This document shows, piece by piece, positions 45,351 through 52,268 of a stretch of DNA of 64,000 bases. How positions within the stretch are numbered: position 1 is the stretch's first letter; each line of letters starts with the position of its first letter. The stretch comes from CAZHDB01 sp964531225 (GTDB lineage Archaea > Thermoproteota > Thermoprotei_A > Sulfolobales > Desulfurococcaceae), in NCBI GenBank assembly GCA_964531225.1, contig CAZHDB010000005.1, positions 1 to 64,000 of the forward strand. Reading direction: 5' to 3'. Under the pieces are notes generated by a model. That model was not told the DNA's origin. It saw nothing but the letters and a program-made list of their open reading frames with translations, and did not search any database. The position numbers and the translations under genes are program-made.

Positions 45351-45811
45351 TCATCCAGAGACGGTATTAGGGTTCACCTCTCTATATGATTTTATATGAA
45401 TGTATATGAACGTCATCGGCTCATCTTTTGTTAACTCGCTCTTCGGTCTGGTTTCATACGTCATTGAGCAGGTGCCCCACGACCCAGAGCGTGGGGCTAT
45501 GGATTTGAGTGCTTTTAGGTAGATGTTTATTGCTCCTACCATGTCTCTATCTGCTATGAACTTGCATCTGGGACATACTCCTAACCTATGGCTATAGACT
45601 AGCGTTTCTCCGTATCTAGGCTACCGTCGTAGGTAACAACTTTCTTTAGGTTAACATCTAGAGAAATAGTGTTTCTTGGCTTGTATATAAAACTTGCAAC
45701 GGCATTACCTAAAACAATAGTGTAAGGAGGTCGCCGCGTGGGTTTTTCCTCATGTTTTTCATCAGTTTTTAAGACCCCGTTCATCCCCCACATACTCGTA
45801 TTTGATAACAA
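45351..45811 (-). pseudogene. Remnant of a TnpB (IS605-type OrfB) gene
   Basis: Two blocks on the minus strand. The first contains NTISLDVNLKKVVTYDG, the RuvC-I region of TnpB. The second, in another frame, contains LGVCPRCKFIADRDMVGAI and NIYLKAL, the zinc-ribbon and RuvC-III region. The join near 45600 shifts frame and lacks the helical middle, RuvC-II and one CxxC of the zinc ribbon. It is an internally deleted, inactive gene. I see no TnpA, and I cannot define the element's ends. Confidence 0.8.
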
Positions 45812-45823
45812 CCTTTAAAACTT

Positions 45824-45836
45824 ATTTAAATAGTCC
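45824..45836 (+). promoter_or_regulatory. TATA-box candidate upstream of the 45854 guide RNA and regulator gene
   Basis: An AT-rich CTTATTTAAATAG (TATA core TTTAAAT), about 25-30 bp before box C at 45854. That distance fits a start of transcription right at the candidate RNA. Position approximate. Confidence 0.35.
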
Positions 45837-45850
45837 TATGTAGATGTATA

Positions 45851-45909
45851 GAGGTGATGAGGGCACTCGGGAATGAACATAGATGATTATTTTCCTGCAT
45901 CACTGACTA
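45851..45909 (+). ncRNA. Candidate box C/D guide RNA overlapping a gene start
   Basis: Box C GTGATGA (45854-45860), a 12-nt guide GGGCACTCGGGA, D' ATGA (45873-45876), a 6-nt spacer, C' ATGATTA (45883-45889), a 13-nt guide, box D CTGA (45903-45906). Less sure than the others, because GGTGATG is also a ribosome-binding site type here and three boxes are degenerate or coding. The target of the second guide would contain TGATGCAGGAAA. Confidence 0.35.
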
Positions 45910-46679
45910 AACCACATGCCTTAAATGTCAAGAGAATTAAATCTAATCTCGAGTCATGGTTTTCTATAGATAAATATATGGCTTTAAGGGCAAGATTATT
46001 GGCTATTGAGTTTCTTAGACTGCTTAAGAGAAGAGCCTCATATAAACACTTATCAGAAATTACGGGCGTTTCTCAATCCGTTTTATGCCGTTATGTACGT
46101 GGCTCTATAGTACCTAGTTTCTCCCAGTCAATAAATATTTTGGCATCATTGGCTTCAGCCATTAATATAGATAATATCATTAAGAGATTTCTTGAGAAGG
46201 AACAATCGATTGTAATTGATCTATCTAGACTACTTAAAGATCCATACTTGGTAAAAATAATAGCCTTTATACTTCTTGCTGAACTTGCCGGTAAGAAAAT
46301 CGATAAAATCGTTGTTGGGAGTCCCACGGTTTTGCCTATAGCAACTATTATATCATTAGAACTTGGTAGCAACATCGTTCTTGTTAAGAGAAGAAAATAT
46401 CCTAATGTAAGTTATTATGAAGAAGTCATTGTTAGGTCTATGAAGGATGTTGAAACATTATATGTTGATAGGGATATGATTAGTAGGAGAGATAATATCG
46501 TTATTATAACCGACTTAGTAATTACTGGTAGGACTTTAAGGGCATTACTAAATATTGCGGCTAGAGCCAGGGCAGTAGTTACTGATGTAATTGCCATTGT
46601 TGCTATAGGTACTGAATGGAGGAAGCGGGTTGGAAAGAGTATTGTTTACTTAAGTCATATAGAGAAGCCTATGTTTTAG
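45873..46679 (+). CDS. HTH-phosphoribosyltransferase regulator (GfcR/PurR-like)
   Basis: 268 residues. The N-terminal part has an HTH (YKHLSEITGVSQSVLCRYVRG, residues 51-71). The rest is a phosphoribosyltransferase domain with the PRPP-binding loop VIITDLVITGRTLRAL. This architecture is typical of archaeal transcription regulators that sense PRPP or nucleotides. I keep ATG 45873, but the first codons overlap a candidate guide RNA and the start may be lower. It is followed by an AbrB-type gene after 76 bp. Confidence 0.82.
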   Translation: MNIDDYFPASLTKPHALNVKRIKSNLESWFSIDKYMALRARLLAIEFLRLLKRRASYKHLSEITGVSQSVLCRYVRGSIVPSFSQSINILASLASAINIDNIIKRFLEKEQSIVIDLSRLLKDPYLVKIIAFILLAELAGKKIDKIVVGSPTVLPIATIISLELGSNIVLVKRRKYPNVSYYEEVIVRSMKDVETLYVDRDMISRRDNIVIITDLVITGRTLRALLNIAARARAVVTDVIAIVAIGTEWRKRVGKSIVYLSHIEKPMF

Positions 46680-46755
46680 TTGACTATTCATACCACTATT
46701 TTATTAAGCTTAGATCATAAATAATATTTTAGTAGGGGAATGAGGTGTACACTAT

Positions 46756-47172
46756 ATGAGGATTAAGGAGATCGTTAAAGTTGATAGTAAAGGTAGAATA
46801 ACTATTCCTCTTGTTATTAGGGAAGCACTGGATATACGGGAGGGAATGAATGTACTATTAATTGCTGATATTAGTAAAAAAGAAGTTATTGTATCGCCTA
46901 TATCTGAAGAAGCTCGGCTATTGGAAATAGAGTTTGAATTAGAAGACAGACCTGGCGCCTTAGCTGAAGTTGTAAGTGAACTTGCTAGACAGGGTGTTGA
47001 TATGATTATAACTAGGTGTACCGCTTTAAAACGCGGTGAAACAGCTGAATGCCTTGTAGTAGCAGATACATCTAAATCTACAATAACTGCTGAAAAAGAA
47101 CTTGAGAGACTACTTAGCCGCCTTGAACCTATTAGAATGGTTAAAGTAAGATCTTTTCAAAAATCATTATAA
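46756..47172 (+). CDS. AbrB-ACT transcriptional regulator
   Basis: 138 residues. An N-terminal SpoVT/AbrB DNA-binding domain (VDSKGRITIPLVIREAL) is followed by an ACT ligand-binding domain (FELEDRPGALAEVVSELARQ). Such proteins probably switch genes in response to an amino acid. GAGGTG lies before ATG 46756. Both this and the preceding gene look like regulators in one transcription unit. Confidence 0.85.
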   Translation: MRIKEIVKVDSKGRITIPLVIREALDIREGMNVLLIADISKKEVIVSPISEEARLLEIEFELEDRPGALAEVVSELARQGVDMIITRCTALKRGETAECLVVADTSKSTITAEKELERLLSRLEPIRMVKVRSFQKSL

Positions 47173-47329
47173 AATAAGGATCTTAAGAATAACTGATGTT
47201 TATGAATAAATAAGGGAGTTATTATACTATTCTGAGTTTGCTTCAAAGATCATTGCTTCATCGCTTATAAAATGACGTCTTATTAAATATTTTTAGGAAT
47301 TGCTATATATCACTATCTAGGTGTAGTGT

Positions 47330-48106
47330 ATGGAATTAACCATACGTGTTGGATGTTGCGGGTTTCCTGTATCACGAAGGAAATACTATAATACATTTTC
47401 ATTAGTTGAGTTACAAAACACTTTCTATAATCTTCCTTCAATTCAATGGGTAGAAAGTCTGAGAAAAGAAATACCTAAAGGGTTTATTATAACTATGAAG
47501 GCGTGGCAAGTAATAACGCATCCAAGTAAGAGTCCTACATGGAAAAAACTTAAGGAGAAACCAAGTGGCATATTGGAGAACTATGGATGGCTTAAGCCTA
47601 CTAATGAAAATATCGTTGCATGGGAAAAAGTATTGGATATAGCTGTGAAACTAGATGCAAAAGTTATTGTTCTTCAAACTCCGGCTTCAATGCCATATAG
47701 CGATGAATCCATTAATTGGACTAAGGAGTTTTTCAAACAAATAACATCAATTACTCCGAAAAATATAGTCATTGGATGGGAGCCCCGTGGACAATGGGTT
47801 AATGGAGAGGCACTGAGTGTACTTCGAAGTATACTTAAGGAGTATAATATAACCCATATAGTTGATCTTTTTAGGAGAAAACCTGTGTACATACATGGGA
47901 TTAATTATGTTAGATTACATGGTATAGGAAAGGGTGAGACGAACTATAAGTATAAATATACAGATGAGGATCTTGAGAAACTATATGAGATGCTCTTGGA
48001 GATCGGTTATAGGGAGAACTTCATACTATTTAATAATGTCCATATGTTTAACGACGGACAAAGATTCAAGCAGGTACTAGTCGGCAAGGGAATAAATGTA
48101 CTATAG
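47330..48106 (+). CDS. DUF72 family protein
   Basis: 258 residues. It begins with the family opening IRVGCCGFPVSRRKYY and has LQNTFYNLP, FIITMKAWQVITHP and the C-terminal FNNVHMFNDGQR. DUF72 proteins are TIM-barrel-like with unknown reaction. AGGTG precedes ATG 47330. TTG and GTG are not plausible starts here. Confidence 0.85.
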   Translation: MELTIRVGCCGFPVSRRKYYNTFSLVELQNTFYNLPSIQWVESLRKEIPKGFIITMKAWQVITHPSKSPTWKKLKEKPSGILENYGWLKPTNENIVAWEKVLDIAVKLDAKVIVLQTPASMPYSDESINWTKEFFKQITSITPKNIVIGWEPRGQWVNGEALSVLRSILKEYNITHIVDLFRRKPVYIHGINYVRLHGIGKGETNYKYKYTDEDLEKLYEMLLEIGYRENFILFNNVHMFNDGQRFKQVLVGKGINVL

Positions 48107-48107
48107 A

Positions 48108-48194
48108 GGCCTTCATCCCTCAATATGGGCTACCCTCATCGGGGTGGGGCATCACTGTCCCCCGCCGCGGATACCATATGTCATCGGTACGGCC
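48108..48194. ncRNA. GC-rich candidate structured RNA, strand uncertain
   Basis: 87 bp that stand out as very GC-rich in an AT-rich genome, bounded by GGCC at both ends and starting 2 bp after the DUF72 stop. A hairpin GGTGGGG (48143-48149) with CCCCGCC (48160-48166) has a loop of 10. An outer ATATGG/CCATAT pair (48124-48129, 48174-48179) encloses it. On the minus strand GATGA occurs three times and GGGGACAGTGATGCCCC could form a kink-loop. GC islands in AT-rich hyperthermophiles are often RNA genes. Confidence 0.4.
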
Positions 48195-48280
48195 AATTGA
48201 TATTTTAGACAAGGGAACAGATTAATTTTGTTGTATATAATTATTTTCTATGGAGAAAGTATATTGGAGGTTTAAAGATA

Positions 48281-48535
48281 TTGACTATTTATTGGGAAAG
48301 ATGTAGCGTATGTGGTAAATACCATGTACTGAAGCAATGTATCCTTGATGAAGACCTAATGGTGTGTCCTTATTGCTGTTTAATATGTCCTAAAAGAAAT
48401 ATTTGTCATAATCCAACATGGCTTCCGACTTTAAAGATCGCTATTAAAGCCGAGGCTAGACCTAGGAAGCGTGAAGCTGAAAAGATAATATTGGATCTAC
48501 TTAGTAGACTCGAGGAGAGTGAAAAGAAGAGCTAA
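48281..48535 (+). CDS. Small cysteine-rich zinc-binding protein
   Basis: 84 residues from TTG 48281, with GGAGG 10 nt upstream. Several Cys pairs (CSVCG, CPYCC, CPKRNIC) would form one or two zinc sites in the first half; the second half is a charged helix. Not recognised. The stop overlaps the convergent PCNA gene by 4 bp. Confidence 0.6.
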   Translation: MTIYWERCSVCGKYHVLKQCILDEDLMVCPYCCLICPKRNICHNPTWLPTLKIAIKAEARPRKREAEKIILDLLSRLEESEKKS

Positions 48536-49287
48536 GCTGACCTAGGCGCTATCCAATATATTATAGAACCGCCTGTTGGTAATTCAAATTCTACTCTCAA
48601 TGGCTTATCTGTATCAAATTGAATTTCAACATTTTTGGATGCGGCTGCAGCTTTTAAAGTAGCTTCTAATAAACCAATACTATATCTTGCAAGAGCCTTT
48701 TCAACTGTAGCCGTTAATGTGATCAGTGGATTATCTTGTTCAAATATTCCTTCATATTCCTTTTGTTGTGCCATGGATTTTATAACGAGCTTCCCGTCTT
48801 TATACATGAATATGGCTTCTTCACCAACTATTTTCAGATCCCTTATAATGTTCTTATAATCATCAGATAACATGCGTGCAGATACGGCCAATTCTATAGA
48901 AGGTTCTGGAAGCCTCTCAGAAACTCTTTCCTTCAAACTCAACAGGAATACACGTTCAATACCTGTCTTTTTATCCTTAAACATAAACTTTAGCATTTTA
49001 TTTTCGCTATCAAGTTCTAGTATAACAAGATCATTTCTAGTGCCTCTGCGAGCAATACGATTAAACTCGTCGGAACCAATAACAAAGAAAGTCTCTTCTT
49101 CACAAATGTACTCTTCAAAAGCTATTGACGGTATTTTTAATATCGTCATAGTGGTCTTATCAGGACTTAGTACACGTACCTCGAGAGCGTCAGGTTCTGC
49201 ATAGAAAGGTATTTCATCAACTATCTTTGCTAATGTTTGGGCTACGTATTTAAACTTTGATGCTGATGGATAAATGGCCCTAAACAT
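48532..49287 (-). CDS. pcn: DNA polymerase sliding clamp (PCNA)
   Basis: 251 residues, the length of archaeal PCNA. It begins FRAIYPSASKFKYVAQTLAK, has the interdomain stretch and the C-terminal IYWIAPR typical of the family. It forms a trimeric ring that tethers polymerase, FEN1 and ligase. Crenarchaea usually have several paralogs in a heterotrimer; only this one is in the window. ATG 49287 has AAGGTGA upstream. Confidence 0.92.
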   Translation of the reverse strand: MFRAIYPSASKFKYVAQTLAKIVDEIPFYAEPDALEVRVLSPDKTTMTILKIPSIAFEEYICEEETFFVIGSDEFNRIARRGTRNDLVILELDSENKMLKFMFKDKKTGIERVFLLSLKERVSERLPEPSIELAVSARMLSDDYKNIIRDLKIVGEEAIFMYKDGKLVIKSMAQQKEYEGIFEQDNPLITLTATVEKALARYSIGLLEATLKAAAASKNVEIQFDTDKPLRVEFELPTGGSIIYWIAPRSA

Positions 49288-49384
49288 ATATCTTCACCTT
49301 AGCTGGATACCACGTCTATATCCTATATATCGTTGACGAATTATATTAACCTATAGTGTAATTCTTTTACATGGGTGTAATGCT

Positions 49385-49771
49385 TTGGCTTCGATAGAGA
49401 TAGTAATTGATCTTGGTAAATACAAATATATAGATCTACCATTGGATAAAGCCATAGAATTTGTTGATAAGGCTATCGAAATATATGGTGAGACGTTAGA
49501 TCTTAGTGAGACAAGTAGGTATGTAAAGAATTTTGATGAATTCTATGGATACATGAGGAGAAAATTTAAGGATTTTATAGCACCTCCTAAATCATCTAGG
49601 GAAGTAGTTCTTGGTAAAACCTTTATCCACAAGGTTAAATTGTATGTTCATGGTTCTAATGAGAAAAGAGTATTGCTAGTAGTTGATCGACGAGTTCCTC
49701 TAGATATTCTAAAGAAAATACTTAATGATATTGGCTATGATAATGTAAAGGTTGAAAAGAGCCTATTTTGA
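49385..49771 (+). CDS. Hypothetical protein
   Basis: 128 residues from TTG 49385 (MASIEIVIDLGKYKYID). Two beta-rich halves flank a helix (LDKAIEFVDKAIEIYGETL), ending DNVKVEKSLF. Not recognised. It is divergent from PCNA and overlaps the convergent Rpo13 gene by 9 bp. Confidence 0.5.
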   Translation: MASIEIVIDLGKYKYIDLPLDKAIEFVDKAIEIYGETLDLSETSRYVKNFDEFYGYMRRKFKDFIAPPKSSREVVLGKTFIHKVKLYVHGSNEKRVLLVVDRRVPLDILKKILNDIGYDNVKVEKSLF

Positions 49772-50104
49772 TTTTTTACTAGCCTTACTTTTCTTGCTTT
49801 TGCTACTCTTTTTAGCACTTTTTCTAGATTTTTTACCTTTTTTAGATGATTTCTTTGATTTGGTCTTCTTTTTAGCCTTTTTCTTTGCCTCAGCCAACTC
49901 CTTTTTTATTTTTATTCTCGCAGTCCTCCTTCTTGTCATAATCTTTGCTAGTTCATCAATGGGTATTGCTCCCTCAAGAAACCTATACCAGAGCTCGGTT
50001 TTTACAATAAACTCGTTGAAATCTATAAGGGAGATCTCTTTGGCTTTTTTCTCAGCTTCAATATATTCTTCTGGAATAATTGCTTCTTCATATTCTTCGG
50101 CCAA
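49763..50104 (-). CDS. rpo13: RNA polymerase subunit Rpo13-like protein
   Basis: 113 residues from TTG 50104. A short acidic start leads to a helix-turn-helix segment (FNEFIVKTELWYRFLEGAIP then IDELAKIMTRRRTA), followed by a C-terminal tail of more than 40 mostly Lys, Ser and Arg residues. This matches my memory of crenarchaeal Rpo13: one helix-turn-helix and a lysine-rich tail that contacts DNA. The call is by pattern, not by alignment. Confidence 0.65.
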   Translation of the reverse strand: MAEEYEEAIIPEEYIEAEKKAKEISLIDFNEFIVKTELWYRFLEGAIPIDELAKIMTRRRTARIKIKKELAEAKKKAKKKTKSKKSSKKGKKSRKSAKKSSKSKKSKASKKSK

Positions 50105-50220
50105 CTATTAACCACCATTTAGAGCATATTCTCTATAGACGGTGTAGAACATGAGTCTCAAAACTTATATTTATTACTATACTTTAGATATTTAAGAATT
50201 ACCGTACCATTTAGGACCAT

Positions 50221-52194
50221 TTAGGCTGCGTTTAGTAATATGGATGTATCTATTAAGTATGTTTTATTTTCAATATTAGCTATTGCATGATGTTTTGGTA
50301 AACTGGATATAGCAATTTTTAAAACATTAATCTTTTGACTGTGTAGGTAACCTGCTAAGCTTTTTGATATATAGTCTAGATTTCTGTATTCCCCTATATT
50401 AAATACAATTTTTATTGATGTATTGAGTATTACTGATTCATTTAGATCTAGTGGTTGTTGACTAATAATGATCATTCCGATTCCATATTTTCTACTCTCC
50501 ATTAAAAGTCTCGATATTAAAGCCTTGCTTCTACTCCTTTTAAATAATAGATGGGCTTCGTCAATAACTATAGTAGCTTCTCTTTTTCTAAATGTGTACA
50601 TCGCATTAATGAGTTTATACATTAATGTGTCAACATATAATGCCCGCGCATGATCCGATGGCAATGATGCAAGTAGTACCACTGTTGGCTTTGTAAGCAA
50701 TGTTTGCAAACCGATCTTGGTTTCCATAAAGATATTTGATAATAACATTCTAAGATAAGCTCTTAATCTTTCAAGAGTTAACCTGTATTGGTCACTTATT
50801 TCTCCTTCAAGTAATTCATTTAAAACTTGATATACATCATAAAATGTGGGGGCGGGCTTATCCCATGTAGAACTATTGTCATCGAATATACCATGCGCCT
50901 CATAGGTTTTAAGAATTACTTCTTCAAGGGCGTTTCTTTGTATATAACCAAGTCCATATATCGATTGTATTATATCTGCTAATTCAATAGCCCTTTCCCT
51001 AGGTGATCTGCCTTCTAAGTCCAAGGGATTGATCGAAGCTTTATCGGCTTCTAACAAGTTCACATCTTTACCCAAATACTCTAGTAGGTCTATGTATTCA
51101 TTGTGATGATCAATTATGAGGAAGGGTATTTCATACTTTTTATAAATTTGTATAGCTAGGTTTTTAGCTAATGAAGACTTGCCTGTACCACTTGCCCCAA
51201 ATATAGATACATGTCTATTCTTTAGCTTATCTAAATCTATTACTATGGGTTTTTCTATTTTCTTCCAATACCAAGTTTTCTTTCCTTTTTTAAAGCTTTC
51301 AAGTATAGGCTTCTGATCTATTTCGTAATAGGGATTATAGATTTTATCGTAGACCAATACTGCTTTTGCCATTCCCAGCAATACGCCTTTCTCCTTAGTA
51401 ATAGTCCTTTCACCAACTATCAATGCAGATAGAAATAGAAGAGGATATATAGATAAAGAGATCCATGGTAAGGCTATAGCTATTCCCGTTAATACAGGTA
51501 TTAAAGATTCCTTAGACAGGACAGTTATAAGTATGGATATTATGAGGGATAATAAAATTCCATAAAGGAACTGATGGAAAGCCTGAGATACTTCTGCCCC
51601 GGGATGTAAAGTGAAATATAGATCCTTATACATTCCTGTAAAATATAGAAAGTACATACTTATACCGGATATTGAAAATAGTAAAGCCAAGTTGGACAAT
51701 AGAACATTAGTCAATATCTTGCCTAGCCTAATCCTAATTCTTTTAAATGATGATTTAACTAGTTCTAGGTATATTCTATCATTAAACTCTCTTCTACTTA
51801 AAAATTGGTATCCTACGAATACCGCGAATCCTAAAGTTAAGGGGGGAAATATTGAAAGAAGTAATAAAATACTACCGTATCCATAGAGATCTCCTATAAC
51901 CTGCTTTAAAGAATACAGTTCCAATATTATAAATGACGCTGTTAAAACAAGGGATCTTGTCGTACCAGCTACAATAATAGTCATTAATAATGGAATAATG
52001 AAAATTGTTAAGAAATATAGTAATACATGTATAAATTGGTTTGAAAAAATTCCAGCATTTATTCCGCCAGTCCATAAGGTGTTTAGAAAGTCTTGTAATA
52101 ATTTAGGAGACGTACTAATTGTATGGACTAAGATTGTGTTTAAGGCTAGTAAGATAATCATTGTCTCTAGTTTAATATACTGACTACTGTTCAT
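50221..52194 (-). CDS. Membrane-anchored HerA/VirB4-like DNA translocase ATPase
   Basis: 657 residues. The first about 260 are hydrophobic with seven or so membrane helices. From about 325 a DUF87/HerA-type ATPase follows: Walker A SIFGASGTGKSSLAKNLA, the segment FLIIDHHNEYIDLLEYLG, Walker B ATIVIDEAHLLF and IGMIIISQQPLD. Such proteins pump DNA through membranes; crenarchaeal CedB imports DNA for repair and is a HerA/VirB4 relative. The N-terminal membrane domain is longer than a simple anchor. It stands alone next to an Lhr helicase. Confidence 0.75.
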   Translation of the reverse strand: MNSSQYIKLETMIILLALNTILVHTISTSPKLLQDFLNTLWTGGINAGIFSNQFIHVLLYFLTIFIIPLLMTIIVAGTTRSLVLTASFIILELYSLKQVIGDLYGYGSILLLLSIFPPLTLGFAVFVGYQFLSRREFNDRIYLELVKSSFKRIRIRLGKILTNVLLSNLALLFSISGISMYFLYFTGMYKDLYFTLHPGAEVSQAFHQFLYGILLSLIISILITVLSKESLIPVLTGIAIALPWISLSIYPLLFLSALIVGERTITKEKGVLLGMAKAVLVYDKIYNPYYEIDQKPILESFKKGKKTWYWKKIEKPIVIDLDKLKNRHVSIFGASGTGKSSLAKNLAIQIYKKYEIPFLIIDHHNEYIDLLEYLGKDVNLLEADKASINPLDLEGRSPRERAIELADIIQSIYGLGYIQRNALEEVILKTYEAHGIFDDNSSTWDKPAPTFYDVYQVLNELLEGEISDQYRLTLERLRAYLRMLLSNIFMETKIGLQTLLTKPTVVLLASLPSDHARALYVDTLMYKLINAMYTFRKREATIVIDEAHLLFKRSRSKALISRLLMESRKYGIGMIIISQQPLDLNESVILNTSIKIVFNIGEYRNLDYISKSLAGYLHSQKINVLKIAISSLPKHHAIANIENKTYLIDTSILLNAA

Positions 52195-52268
52195 TTCTAA
52201 GCTCCAACATATTTTCTCTACAAGTATATGTTTCTATTATAAAGGGCTATATTCATTATTCTGGAAGT

